Assembly (NCBI GenBank): GCA_031399065.1
Contig: JANNOM010000113.1
Coordinates: 14,957 to 78,956, forward strand
DNA: 64,000 nt
Origin: JADCRZ01 sp031399065
GTDB lineage: Bacteria; Bacteroidota; Bacteroidia; Chitinophagales; Chitinophagaceae
Direction of reading: 5' to 3'
Both the position numbers and the translations under genes were made by a program. Of the stretch, positions 18,005-27,351 are shown one piece after another (position 1 is the first letter of the stretch; each line of letters opens with the position of its first letter). Under the pieces are notes generated by a model that had not been told where the DNA came from, ran no database searches, and saw nothing but the letters and a program-made list of their open reading frames with translations.

Positions 18005-18784
18005 ATGAAAAGAGGTGTTTTTGTTTTATTATGTTGTTTTTATTGTTGCGTTTCCTGCGTTGATAGCAGGAAGGCTGTTTATTTCAATAACCAGCGTGAT
18101 TCTATACTTCCGGCAAGTGCGCCCATTCCTGAATCTATTATTCAAAACAATGATCTGTTGTCCATATCAGTTAGCAGCCTAAATGCGGGAGCTTCTTCCG
18201 TGTTTAATTCGGCTAATTTTTCTTATACGAATAATGCCAATGGTAATGACTATTCCGATCCGAAAGTTGCCGGTTACCTCGTAGATAAGGAAGGGTTTAT
18301 TCAATTTCCTGTATTGGGCAATGTAAAGGCTGCCGGACTGACCCAAAGCCAATTAAAACGACTTGTTATTAAACAGCTTACTGATAAAAAATTACTGGTC
18401 GATCCGATCATAAGCATACGTTATCTTAATTATAAAATAACCGTATTAGGAGAAGTGGCAAAACCCATGGTAATTAATGTGCCCAGCGAAAAGATAACCC
18501 TGTTTGAAGCGCTTGGCCTGGCGGGGGATATAACTATATATGGGAAAAAAGATAATGTAACGGTTATACGGGAAGAAGCCGGAAAAAGAGTCATAAAAAG
18601 GCTTAATCTGAACTCCGGGGAGATCTTCGGTTCGCCTTATTATTATCTCTTATCTAACGATGTAGTGTACGTGGAACCCACTAAAGCACGGGTAGCCAGT
18701 TCGGGTAAAGGCAGTCAGCTGCTGCCGGTAATTTTTGGAGGATTATCGTTTGCGGTGATCGTACTGGATCGTTTAATTAAATAA
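18005..18784 (+). CDS. polysaccharide export lipoprotein (Wza-like)
   Basis: The 259-residue protein has a lipoprotein signal (lipobox ending CVSC at about residue 18), a polysaccharide export domain (about 45-135, with GYLVDKEGFIQFPVLGNVKAAGLT), and one SLBB-type domain (about 140-210, with ITVLGEVAKPMVINVPSEKITLFEALGLAGDI). A hydrophobic C-terminal segment (about 238-257) probably spans the outer membrane, as in Wza. It forms the outer-membrane pore for the exported polymer. It is the first gene of the exopolysaccharide operon and precedes the Wzc-like gene by 12 bases. Family members in Bacteroidota are shorter than E. coli Wza and usually have a single SLBB domain. Confidence 0.92.
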   Translation: MKRGVFVLLCCFYCCVSCVDSRKAVYFNNQRDSILPASAPIPESIIQNNDLLSISVSSLNAGASSVFNSANFSYTNNANGNDYSDPKVAGYLVDKEGFIQFPVLGNVKAAGLTQSQLKRLVIKQLTDKKLLVDPIISIRYLNYKITVLGEVAKPMVINVPSEKITLFEALGLAGDITIYGKKDNVTVIREEAGKRVIKRLNLNSGEIFGSPYYYLLSNDVVYVEPTKARVASSGKGSQLLPVIFGGLSFAVIVLDRLIK

Positions 18785-18796
18785 TTAAAAGCATAT

Positions 18797-21106
18797 ATGC
18801 AGGCAGGAAAAAGCAATAGTGAAAACGGGCAAAATTTATTAGGGCAAACCATATTTAAGTATGTACCCTACTGGCCATTATTTCTGTCACTGACCATCGT
18901 GGCCATCGGAGGTGCATTGATTTATCTTCAAATCAAAACCCCGCTTTATGAATCCACTGCCCGCATACTGGTAAAGGACGAGAAAAAAGGAACAGAAGAA
19001 GGTAAGGTTATTGAAGGCATTAATGTGCTTACTTCCAAAAAGATAGTAGAAAATGAGATTGAAGTGATTCAATCCAGAACACTGATTAGTGAAATTATAA
19101 ATAACCTGCATCTGTACGCACCCATTTATGAAAAAGGAAAATTCCAAAATTCAACGGCTTACCTTACATCTCCCGTGATAATAGAGGTGCAGGATATAAG
19201 AAAAATCGCACCTGCGAAGGATATTCCATTCGAATACAATCGCAAAACAGGAATGGTGACTATTGAAGGGAAACAATATTTGCCTGATACATGGTTAAAT
19301 CTTTCTTTCGGGAAAATAAAGTTTTTATCCAATAGCAATTATCAACCGGGTGCAGCTAACAGTTTTGTTTTTTCGTTGGTTCCACTTAAAAGAATAACTG
19401 CTTCTTTGCAGACTCGTATTAAAGTGTCGCCATCCAGTAAGCAGTCCACCATTATAAATTTAAGTCTCCAGGACGAAGTACCCGAAAGAGGTGAGGATAT
19501 ACTTAACGAATTGATCAAAGTGTATACTTATGCAATGGTTAACGACAAAAACACGCTGGCACAGAATACCATGAGTTTTGTGGAGGAAAGACTTAGAAAA
19601 GTAGAGAGCGACCTGGAAGCAATCGAGCAGAAAAACCAGCAATATAAAACCGGGAGGTCTGCCATCAATATCAGCGAGCAGGGAAAGCTGTTTCTTCAGA
19701 ATGTAAGTAATAATGACCAGAAGATCGGGGATATCAATATGCAGCTTGCCGTACTTAACCAGGTTGAAAAATCTATCCGGTCGAAGAATGAAGGCATTAT
19801 ACCTTCTACACTTGGGGTGACTGACCCGGTGCTCTCGCAGTTGATCAACAAGTTGTACACCACGGAGCTCGAATATGAAAGCATGAAAAAGACGGTTGGC
19901 GAGAATAATCCGGCTACGCTGACCATGGCCAGCCAGATAGAGAAGATCCGCCCTGGTATCCTGGACAATGTAGAAAGTCAGCGGAGAGGCCTTGAAGCAA
20001 GTAGTAGGAACCTGGCCATGACAAACAGCAGCTATGCCTCCGTTTTGCAGAGTATTCCCGAGAAAGAACGGCAGTTGATTGAAATAAACAGGGAGCAGAG
20101 TGTTAAAAACGAACTATACGCTTTTCTGCTGCAAAAACGGGAAGAGACGGCATTGTCACAAGCTTCGCGTGTTTCCGATACACGGATTATCGATGTAGCA
20201 GGATCTTCTCCCGATCCCGTTAGCCCGAAGCGAAAAGTTGTTTTTCTCGCCGCCATCCTCGCCGCTCTTTTTACAGGCGCAGCGTTAATTATACTTAAAG
20301 AAAACCTTAACAGGAAAATTATGTTCCGCCATGAGATAGAGTATCTCACCGCTCAGCCCATCATCGGTGAGATAGTTAAAGAACGATCTCAGAACCAGAT
20401 AGTGATCGGGGACAATACGAGAACATTTATCGCCGAACAGTTTCGCCGGCTACGTGCCAGCCTTCCGTTTATAGGGATAAGCCCGAGTCGCAAAAGAATA
20501 CTTGTTACTTCGGCGATAGGGGGAGAAGGAAAAAGTTTTGTCGCGTCTAACCTGGCATTGAGCCTGGCGTTAACGAATAAGAGAGTTATACTGATCGATT
20601 GTGACCTGAATAACCCTTCACTACATCTTAAATTAAAGATCGAGAACAAAACAGGCGTATCGGAATTTTTATCAGGAAAAAATGATCTGTCCGAGATTAT
20701 AAGGCCCACTAACCAGCATCCGGATATGTTCTTTATTCCGACGGGAAAACTTCCCAACAATCCTTCGGAACTACTCATGAATGGACGGATGGAACAGTTG
20801 CTCGATGATCTTGAAACACAATTTGATTATATTATTGTGGATACAGCACCGGTATGCCCGGTAACTGATGCTTATATACTTTCTCCAATGTGTAATGCCA
20901 CACTCTTTGTGATACGTCATAAATACACTCCTAAGATATACATACAACGTATTGACGAGGATAATAAAATAAACAATCTTAAAAACATTGCCCTTGTATT
21001 TAACGGGGTAAGCCCGCGTGGGTTTGGAAGTGAGAATTACGGCTACGGATATGGTTATGGATACCATCAGGAAAGCCGCTATACCATGCGTATATCCAAC
21101 GCATAA
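18797..21106 (+). CDS. Wzc-like polysaccharide co-polymerase and tyrosine autokinase
   Basis: The 769-residue inner-membrane protein has a Wzz-type chain-length domain between two membrane helices (about 25-45 and 475-495), a periplasmic coiled coil, and a cytoplasmic BY-kinase domain. The kinase motifs are Walker A GGEGKS near residue 574, Walker A' VILIDCDLNN near 600 and Walker B IIVDTAP near 679. The C-terminal tail carries a cluster of tyrosines (YGYGYGYGYH) that are the expected autophosphorylation sites. Cycling of this phosphorylation controls polymer length and export with Wza and Wzy. It lies directly after the export lipoprotein gene. Confidence 0.95.
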   Translation: MQAGKSNSENGQNLLGQTIFKYVPYWPLFLSLTIVAIGGALIYLQIKTPLYESTARILVKDEKKGTEEGKVIEGINVLTSKKIVENEIEVIQSRTLISEIINNLHLYAPIYEKGKFQNSTAYLTSPVIIEVQDIRKIAPAKDIPFEYNRKTGMVTIEGKQYLPDTWLNLSFGKIKFLSNSNYQPGAANSFVFSLVPLKRITASLQTRIKVSPSSKQSTIINLSLQDEVPERGEDILNELIKVYTYAMVNDKNTLAQNTMSFVEERLRKVESDLEAIEQKNQQYKTGRSAINISEQGKLFLQNVSNNDQKIGDINMQLAVLNQVEKSIRSKNEGIIPSTLGVTDPVLSQLINKLYTTELEYESMKKTVGENNPATLTMASQIEKIRPGILDNVESQRRGLEASSRNLAMTNSSYASVLQSIPEKERQLIEINREQSVKNELYAFLLQKREETALSQASRVSDTRIIDVAGSSPDPVSPKRKVVFLAAILAALFTGAALIILKENLNRKIMFRHEIEYLTAQPIIGEIVKERSQNQIVIGDNTRTFIAEQFRRLRASLPFIGISPSRKRILVTSAIGGEGKSFVASNLALSLALTNKRVILIDCDLNNPSLHLKLKIENKTGVSEFLSGKNDLSEIIRPTNQHPDMFFIPTGKLPNNPSELLMNGRMEQLLDDLETQFDYIIVDTAPVCPVTDAYILSPMCNATLFVIRHKYTPKIYIQRIDEDNKINNLKNIALVFNGVSPRGFGSENYGYGYGYGYHQESRYTMRISNA

Positions 21107-21135
21107 CAACAAATTTTCTTCTTATTTTATATGAC

Positions 21136-21175
21136 CGGTTACCCTCCTGTAACCGAGATGGGCGGAGCCCGTCTT
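21136..21175 (+). promoter_or_regulatory. two consecutive RNA hairpins in the wzc-upxY spacer
   Basis: The 98-base spacer holds a seven-pair hairpin (21136-21142 with 21149-21155, loop CCTCCT) followed without a gap by an eight-pair hairpin (21156-21163 with 21167-21174, loop GGA). The second has four consecutive G-C pairs but is followed by TATTCATC rather than a T-run, so it looks more like a pause or attenuator than a simple terminator. The first resembles the hairpin in the operon leader at 17596-17612. Their position immediately before the antiterminator gene suggests a role in NusG-paralogue control. Confidence 0.55.
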
Positions 21176-21204
21176 ATTCATCAACCTTAATACATATTCA
21201 ACCA

Positions 21205-21768
21205 ATGAGCAGTGAAAAGAAATGGTATGCCGTATATACCAAACCCAGGTGGGAAAAGAAAGTAGCGGACCTGCTTCATAAACGAAGAGTAGAAAGTTTT
21301 TGTCCGCTCAATAAAGTGCTGAGGCAATGGGCCGATCGGAAAAAGATAGTAGAAGAACCACTATTTACCTCCTATGTATTCGTATGTGCATCGGAAGCGG
21401 AAAAATTAACGGTTCGCCAGACAGACGGGATTCTCAATTTTGTTTACTGGCTTGGACAGCCGGCTGTTATTAAAGACGAAGAAATTGAAGCCATCCGCAT
21501 TTTCCTGGGCCAGCATGAGCAGGTAAAACTGGAAAAGGTAGCGGTAAACGTAACCGATAAAGTAAAGATCGTTCACGGTCCTTTTGCGCAGATAGAAGGT
21601 AATGTAGTGGAAGTCCGTAAAAATTCGGTGCGCATTTTATTACCCTCCCTGGGTTATGCGATGGTCGCAGAAATAGCGAAAACCAAAATAGAAGTGATCA
21701 ATATTGCCCCGGCGGCGACGTATTCTTCCGGCTCCATATACAGTGAAAAAATGCGGAAAAGCAGTTAA
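21205..21768 (+). CDS. UpxY-family transcription antiterminator (NusG paralogue)
   Basis: The 187-residue protein has a NusG N-terminal domain (about 6-105, with KKWYAVYTKPRWEKKVADLL and LFTSYVFV) and a C-terminal KOW motif (about 120-160, VKIVHGPFAQIEGNVVEV). It is the locus-specific NusG paralogue of Bacteroidota capsule and exopolysaccharide operons, like UpxY and functionally like RfaH. It binds RNA polymerase early in the leader and stops premature termination of long operons. Here it is the third gene rather than the first, preceded by two hairpins. The start at 21205 leaves no overlap with wzc. Confidence 0.92.
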   Translation: MSSEKKWYAVYTKPRWEKKVADLLHKRRVESFCPLNKVLRQWADRKKIVEEPLFTSYVFVCASEAEKLTVRQTDGILNFVYWLGQPAVIKDEEIEAIRIFLGQHEQVKLEKVAVNVTDKVKIVHGPFAQIEGNVVEVRKNSVRILLPSLGYAMVAEIAKTKIEVINIAPAATYSSGSIYSEKMRKSS

Positions 21769-21784
21769 CACCAACAAGCAGTAA

Positions 21785-23323
21785 ATGGACAAGAAAATAT
21801 TAAAATGGAATTTTATTTTTCAGTACGGCTGGGTACTGACGAATATCTTCAATTCTATTTTATTACTTCCGCTCTACCTCAAAAACATCGATAAAGACAC
21901 GTTGGGAATATGGCTGGCCACCGGAAACATACTAAGCTGGATGACACTGGCAGACCCCGGGGTAGGTGAAGTGCTGCAACAAAGAATAGCCGAATTAATG
22001 GGGAGGCACCAGCACGCAGAAATTAAAAAGACCATCGGATCCGGAGTGGCCGCTTCGGTGGCTATTTTAATAATCTCCATTACGCTAGGGTTTGTTTTCT
22101 ATGTTTTCGTAGGTGCCATTATTGACAAAGACGTATCCAGCTATCCCCATTTATCTTCAGCACTGCTGATTTCCATTATTTCGACAGGCCTGATGCTTAT
22201 TTCGTTTAGTCTTTCGGGCATTAACCAGGGATTGCATAATTCAGCACAGGTGGCAATCAGTTCCCTTTCTGCCAATTTTGTTTTTTTAATAGTCAATATA
22301 CTTGGCCTCTACCTGGGTTATGGCGTCTTATCCATTGCATTGGCTAACCTGGCAAGAGCATTGTTTATAAATGCGTATAATATCATTTCTCTTTCCAGCA
22401 TCACAAAAAGGCTTCATCTGCAGATTATTTTCGAACGACGGCATTTCCAGAAATTTATACGGATATTTTCATTTACCTCGGCCTCTAAAATTATAACGGG
22501 CCTTTCCGCCAGCCTTGAAATGATTGTACTGGCCAGGTATATTTCTCCTGCCATGATCACGATCTATGAAATCAATAAACGTCCGATCAATATTACGTAT
22601 TCACTTATAGGAAGGCATTCCGTTGCCTTAATGCCATCTATCTCTCATTCTAAAGGTACCGGAGATAAAAAATCAATCCTGGAATTGCTCGATATCCAAT
22701 TCAGGTTCTATCTGTACGCAGCTATTTTTGCCTCCCTTCTTTTCCTTTTTAATTACGAATATATAATAACGGCCTGGACCGGTCAGGGTCAGTACGCAGG
22801 TAACCAGATTATATGGCTGCTCATTGCATCCTTCTTTCTAAATCTTATCAGTTATTTTATGGCTACCATTGGCTATGCATTGGGCGATATAAAAATGAAT
22901 AGCTTTTATAATATTATTCGCAACCTGATTTTTGGGGTAATGATCTTTTTCTCCGCACGCTATTACGGAATTATAGGTACTGTGGTTGTGTCGATCGTGT
23001 TTGTATTGGCAGGGGATCTTTTCTTCTACGCCCGGCGACTTTCGCGATTGGGCTACCTGGAAACCATCTTTCAGAAATCAACCATACGTAAAGGAGCCAT
23101 CATTATGCTGACAGCAATGCTGGCGGGATGGGCTTTCCGGGAAATGATCGCTCAGTTGATGCCCGTGGGTTTATATTTCAGCCTGTTCATTATCAATGCA
23201 GGCATATTCAGTCTCTTTTTTGCTCTTCTTATATTGGGGGTGGATAGCGGTATGCGCATCAAATCAAAAGAATTGGCCAGGAAATACGTTTTTACCCCGC
23301 TCTCCAAAATCAAACGTGCGTAA
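21785..23323 (+). CDS. Wzx-type polysaccharide repeat-unit flippase
   Basis: The 512-residue protein has about twelve to fourteen predicted membrane helices with the MOP/PST flippase pattern. The N-terminus reads WNFIFQYGWVLTNIFNSILLLPLYL and the second half WTGQGQYAGNQIIWLLIASFFLNL. It would turn lipid-linked repeat units from the cytoplasmic to the periplasmic leaflet. It starts 16 bases after upxY. Wzx proteins have little sequence identity, so family membership rests on topology, length and the operon. Substrate is unknown. Confidence 0.85.
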   Translation: MDKKILKWNFIFQYGWVLTNIFNSILLLPLYLKNIDKDTLGIWLATGNILSWMTLADPGVGEVLQQRIAELMGRHQHAEIKKTIGSGVAASVAILIISITLGFVFYVFVGAIIDKDVSSYPHLSSALLISIISTGLMLISFSLSGINQGLHNSAQVAISSLSANFVFLIVNILGLYLGYGVLSIALANLARALFINAYNIISLSSITKRLHLQIIFERRHFQKFIRIFSFTSASKIITGLSASLEMIVLARYISPAMITIYEINKRPINITYSLIGRHSVALMPSISHSKGTGDKKSILELLDIQFRFYLYAAIFASLLFLFNYEYIITAWTGQGQYAGNQIIWLLIASFFLNLISYFMATIGYALGDIKMNSFYNIIRNLIFGVMIFFSARYYGIIGTVVVSIVFVLAGDLFFYARRLSRLGYLETIFQKSTIRKGAIIMLTAMLAGWAFREMIAQLMPVGLYFSLFIINAGIFSLFFALLILGVDSGMRIKSKELARKYVFTPLSKIKRA

Positions 23324-23352
23324 ATAAATTTATTCAGTCTAAAATAATCTGC

Positions 23353-24162
23353 ATGCCCAAATTGATCGTAATGCTCCGTGTTAAAGACGGGATATTGTTT
23401 GTAAGGGAATGGCTGGCCTGTTTTGAAAAGATCGCCGATGAAATTGTTGTACTGGATAATGGCTCCACAGATGGAACTTACGAGATTCTGCTGCAACATG
23501 AAAAAGTAACGGATATTGTTCAAACCGAAGGATACAACGAGGGCCGTGATAAAAATATGCTTTACGAGATGATGCGGCTGCGTAACCCGGATTGGTGTAT
23601 TTGGGTGGATGTTGACGAACTATTCGAACCGCAGCTTGATCGTAGTCATTTTGATAAGTTAATGAATAACGCATTCATTAATAAATATGCGTTCAGAAGG
23701 TTTCATTTTATAGACCGGGAATTTTTCGCGGCATCCTGGTTTAGATTAAACTACTCGGCAGGACACGACCGGATCATGTGGCGCGAAAATGCTTCCGGCT
23801 ATTTTGAAAATGTTATCCTGGATTCGCCTAATGTAAAAGGGATCAAGGGCATTAAACTTCGCACTAATTTCCGGTTGAAACACCTGGGGTACATCAGTAA
23901 AGACCTGGTAGATAAAAAAGCGGAGATTTATAAGGCGGTCATCTCAAAAGAGAAGGAACAGAATATACAGACGATGTATCTGCATGATGAGCGGCCTATG
24001 CGGTGGCGGGATGAGCGTAACGCCTTCCCGGTTATACTTCTTAACAGTCTTTTGAATATCCTGCTGGCTAAGCAGTTGTTTCTGAAAGCAGCACAAAAAA
24101 TGATTCAACGCGGTCAGGCCCTTTTTCAGAAAGAGGCGACGAAAAAGGCTTCTCTTAACTGA
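23353..24162 (+). CDS. family 2 glycosyltransferase
   Basis: The 269-residue cytoplasmic enzyme has a GT-A fold: the nucleotide-binding start MLRVKDGILFVREWLA, VVLDNGSTDGTYEIL, and the metal-binding DVDEL in CIWVDVDELFEP near residue 84. It adds one sugar to the growing lipid-linked repeat unit. Relatives annotated as glycan biosynthesis GT2 enzymes often have the conserved HLGYISKD-like C-terminal segment, seen here near residue 178. It starts 29 bases after wzx. Donor and acceptor are unknown. Confidence 0.87.
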   Translation: MPKLIVMLRVKDGILFVREWLACFEKIADEIVVLDNGSTDGTYEILLQHEKVTDIVQTEGYNEGRDKNMLYEMMRLRNPDWCIWVDVDELFEPQLDRSHFDKLMNNAFINKYAFRRFHFIDREFFAASWFRLNYSAGHDRIMWRENASGYFENVILDSPNVKGIKGIKLRTNFRLKHLGYISKDLVDKKAEIYKAVISKEKEQNIQTMYLHDERPMRWRDERNAFPVILLNSLLNILLAKQLFLKAAQKMIQRGQALFQKEATKKASLN

Positions 24163-24173
24163 CTATATTAAAC

Positions 24174-25409
24174 ATGAACAACACCGTCAGAATATTAAAC
24201 TATCGGTTTTATTTACAGGAGTTCCTGCTGCTGCTGTTTACCTTTTTCCTGATGGAGGGTATTGTATCCTGGGTCTTTGTGCGCAATTCGATCATTATCG
24301 AAGGCTATCAAAAAATACTGAGCCTGCTGATCTTTGGGTTTATGCTGTACAACTTTAGAAAACTGAGCCGCTATGAAAGGATTTATATGGTATTCTTCCT
24401 TTTGATTATGGCGGGTCTGGTGTTTGAATCGGTCGCCCGATACGATACATTTTTCCGGCAGCTGACTATGTTTACGATTTTATTCCCGGTCATTTTTACG
24501 CTATATATCAAGTACATCATGCGCTCCTTTAACCTGGACCTGCTTGCATTTATGGCAAATTTCTACCTGGTGAGCTACCTGGTATTTATGATTTCATTCG
24601 GAAGGGGTTTTTCGTTTAGCCTGGATAGCGTCGATATGAGCGACTATGGCCCTTTTTCTGGTGATTCGCGGGTAATTCATGCCAGCCATATCTTTATGAT
24701 GATCATTCCTTTTCTCTGGTACCTGCATCAGTTTATCAATACGCAGAAAACAAAATACATCTGGCCTTTCCTTTTATGTTTCGTTATTATCCTCTTACAT
24801 CAGCATAGATCTGTATGGAGCAGTACGCTGGTAGCTTTATTGTTTTACTTTTTTATCACTATACGAAACAACAAGATAAACCTATCCGGACTCAATAATC
24901 TGCTGATGGGAGTAGTCGTTTTGTCGTTGCTGGCTTACTTTTTCGTCTCCAACCTGTTTCCCGGATTTTTTGACTTCATGTCGGACCGTTTCAGCGAGAT
25001 ACTTGACCCTGCCAAAGAAGGAAGTACGGGTAATTTCCGGATCGAGCAAAGAGAAATATATGGTGCGCTTTTTTGGGAACGTCCGCTCTTTGGATGGACC
25101 TTCGAAGGTTTCGAAATGCCCAATCCATTGGTTGACTGGTGGCCGGAAAACTCGGGACAACACTTTCATGAAGGGTATATGGAAATGTTATTTTACGAAG
25201 GTATCAGCGGTCTGTTATTGAAGTATTCTTTTCTCCTGTACCTGCTGATCAAAGCCTTTGGCAAAAATGTATCAGGTAATTCAGCTATTTTAATTTCATT
25301 GGGAATAGCTGGTTTGGTTTTCTCTTTCAGCTACGTATTGCCATTAATTTTTTGGGGACATGTAGGCATGTGTCTTTTTTACCTTGAAAAAGACAAAGAA
25401 ACAATTTAA
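24174..25409 (+). CDS. Wzy-like polysaccharide polymerase / O-antigen ligase family
   Basis: The 411-residue protein has about eleven predicted membrane helices and a large periplasmic loop (about residues 270-335, including GNFRIEQREIYGALFWERPLFG and GQHFHEGYMEMLFYEGI). The loop resembles the Wzy_C region, in which an E...GxGxxxF-like segment and a histidine precede the last helices. It would join repeat units in the periplasm. The single candidate polymerase in the operon fits this role. The gene is 11 bases after the preceding transferase and 10 bases before the next gene. Confidence 0.78.
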   Translation: MNNTVRILNYRFYLQEFLLLLFTFFLMEGIVSWVFVRNSIIIEGYQKILSLLIFGFMLYNFRKLSRYERIYMVFFLLIMAGLVFESVARYDTFFRQLTMFTILFPVIFTLYIKYIMRSFNLDLLAFMANFYLVSYLVFMISFGRGFSFSLDSVDMSDYGPFSGDSRVIHASHIFMMIIPFLWYLHQFINTQKTKYIWPFLLCFVIILLHQHRSVWSSTLVALLFYFFITIRNNKINLSGLNNLLMGVVVLSLLAYFFVSNLFPGFFDFMSDRFSEILDPAKEGSTGNFRIEQREIYGALFWERPLFGWTFEGFEMPNPLVDWWPENSGQHFHEGYMEMLFYEGISGLLLKYSFLLYLLIKAFGKNVSGNSAILISLGIAGLVFSFSYVLPLIFWGHVGMCLFYLEKDKETI

Positions 25410-25419
25410 TACTTTTTAT

Positions 25420-26460
25420 ATGAATCATATCTGTACCTGGTTATGCGCCGATGAGAAAGGGCAGGAAAGTCGTTTTCCTCAGACGGGGAAACTCTCGTCT
25501 TCCAGAGAACATCAGAATATTTACTGGCGGTGTGTGCTGGTATTTTTTATAACCAGTAAACGATTTAACTCCCGGGAGAAGCATGTGTTTTTTACCAATG
25601 TTAACGAACTTCCTACGGTAGATGGAAAGAAGGTAAGCACTACGCTGAATGAGCTGGGAGTCGAGGTTGTTTTCACCGATTTCAAATACCGAACACCGAA
25701 AGGTTATTATGGTGCTTTTCAGAATCAGTTTTATGAGTTTTCCATTCTTGAGTATATAACGACGACGGACAATAAGGAATCGAACCAGTATCTTATTCTT
25801 GATGCCGACTGCATTTTTATAAGACCGGTCGCTGAATTATTTGCGAAAGCTGCGCAGACAGGGTTTATATCGTTTGATGACAAAGTATCTCCGGACTATG
25901 TGATCAATGGTTTAAGCCGCAACGATCTTAAAAATTTATATGAAACACTTCTCCAAAAAAGTATACCCGATATTCCGTCTTATCATCTCGGCGAATTCCT
26001 GTTATGCAATGTCCGGAATATAAAACGCATTTACCGGGACTTCACTGAATTATGGCCTGTTCTGTTAGAACGTTTCGCCGCAGGCCAGCAGAAGTTTAAC
26101 GAAGAAGCACATACACTCAGTTATCTTTATTATAAAAACGGGTTACGCGCAGAAAGTACAAATAGGTTTTTGAAAAGAATATGGACCAACCCTCTTTTTT
26201 ACCGGAATGTAGAAGCATCCGACCTGGCCCTATACATATGGCATCTTCCTTCTGAAAAAACATTCGGTCTTTACCGGCTGTACGAAACTTTTTTGCATAC
26301 ATTGCCCAACTATGGTTTTGATTTGAATTATCAATCATATATAGCGCTGATCAAGCGGGTACTTGGCATTCCCTATCTCCCGCTGCGCATGAGAATTGAA
26401 TATTATACAGTAAGCTACTACAGGGCTATACGGAAAAGACTGACAAAAGCAACTAATTAA
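25420..26460 (+). CDS. putative GT-A type glycosyltransferase
   Basis: The ATG at 25420 gives 346 residues and lies 10 bases after the polymerase stop; an in-frame TTG at 25384 would overlap the polymerase gene and is less likely. The protein has a central LILDADCIFIRPV segment (near residue 125), a classic hydrophobic-DxD metal site of GT-A enzymes, and a later YHLGEFLLCNVRNIKR region resembling the acceptor lid of family 8/capsular transferases. No signal or membrane helix is seen. Family assignment is uncertain, but a glycosyl-transfer role is well supported by the operon. Confidence 0.65.
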   Translation: MNHICTWLCADEKGQESRFPQTGKLSSSREHQNIYWRCVLVFFITSKRFNSREKHVFFTNVNELPTVDGKKVSTTLNELGVEVVFTDFKYRTPKGYYGAFQNQFYEFSILEYITTTDNKESNQYLILDADCIFIRPVAELFAKAAQTGFISFDDKVSPDYVINGLSRNDLKNLYETLLQKSIPDIPSYHLGEFLLCNVRNIKRIYRDFTELWPVLLERFAAGQQKFNEEAHTLSYLYYKNGLRAESTNRFLKRIWTNPLFYRNVEASDLALYIWHLPSEKTFGLYRLYETFLHTLPNYGFDLNYQSYIALIKRVLGIPYLPLRMRIEYYTVSYYRAIRKRLTKATN

Positions 26461-26467
26461 ATAAACC

Positions 26468-27319
26468 ATGACTATTGCAGTACTTATAACCACCTTCAAT
26501 CGTAAGCAGAAAACTATTGATTGCCTGGAAAGTCTTCGCTGCCAGGTATTACCCAATGGGGTAAACATGGAAATCTTTCTCACCGACGATGCTTCTGCCG
26601 ACGGTACATTTGAAGCAGTACAAGAGCATTTTCCGGAAGTACATGTTTACAAGGGTACGGGATCACTGTATTGGGCAGGGGGCATGCGTTATACATGGAG
26701 AAATGCAATGGCTTTTAAGCCGGACTTTTACCTGCTGTTAAATGATGATACGCTATTGATAGAAAATGCCATTGAAACATTATTGAACATAAGCATGGCT
26801 TCATCCTCTTCTCCTGCGCTATCAATAGGCGCGACCTGCGACACGTATACCGGCAGAATATCCTACGGCGGATGGCGGCTTCGTTCCAAGAATTACTGGA
26901 AGGGTGAAATGATACATAGTCATACGTCCGCGATAGACTGTGATTTTGGAAATGCCAACCTGATGCTTGTACCGAGTGAAATAGTAGAGGAACTGGGAAT
27001 ACTTGCCGGTCATTATACCCATGCACTGGCGGATTATGATTACAGCCTTAAGGCAAAAAAAGCCGGGTTCCCGGTTAAAACAGCCCCAGGGTTCCTGGGC
27101 ACCTGTGTGAACGATCATAAGAAAGACTGGAAGTCCGGGCATACCACATTAAAGGAACGAATAGAATATCTGAAAAGCCCCAAAGGACTATCCTACCGGG
27201 AATATCTCCGGTTTATAAAGGATCACTTTCCGCTCTCCTACCCAGGTGCTTTCTGCAAGCTGTGGTTAAAAACTTTTTTTCCTTTCATCTGGGATCTTTT
27301 TAAAAAACCGGCGCTATGA
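26468..27319 (+). CDS. family 2 glycosyltransferase
   Basis: The 283-residue enzyme has a complete GT2 core: AVLITTFNRKQKTIDCLESL at the N-terminus, FLTDDASADGTFEAV, and the metal-binding LLLNDDTLL near residue 97. The sequence GTGSLYWAGGMRYTWRNA is characteristic of the rhamnosyl/hexosyl-transferase-like GT2 group in surface polysaccharide loci. The later ALADYDYSLKAKKAGFPV gives the ED-like catalytic region. It starts 7 bases after the previous gene. The sugar transferred is unknown. Confidence 0.88.
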   Translation: MTIAVLITTFNRKQKTIDCLESLRCQVLPNGVNMEIFLTDDASADGTFEAVQEHFPEVHVYKGTGSLYWAGGMRYTWRNAMAFKPDFYLLLNDDTLLIENAIETLLNISMASSSSPALSIGATCDTYTGRISYGGWRLRSKNYWKGEMIHSHTSAIDCDFGNANLMLVPSEIVEELGILAGHYTHALADYDYSLKAKKAGFPVKTAPGFLGTCVNDHKKDWKSGHTTLKERIEYLKSPKGLSYREYLRFIKDHFPLSYPGAFCKLWLKTFFPFIWDLFKKPAL

Positions 27320-27351
27320 TCACTATCACTTACACTTAAAATATTGACACA

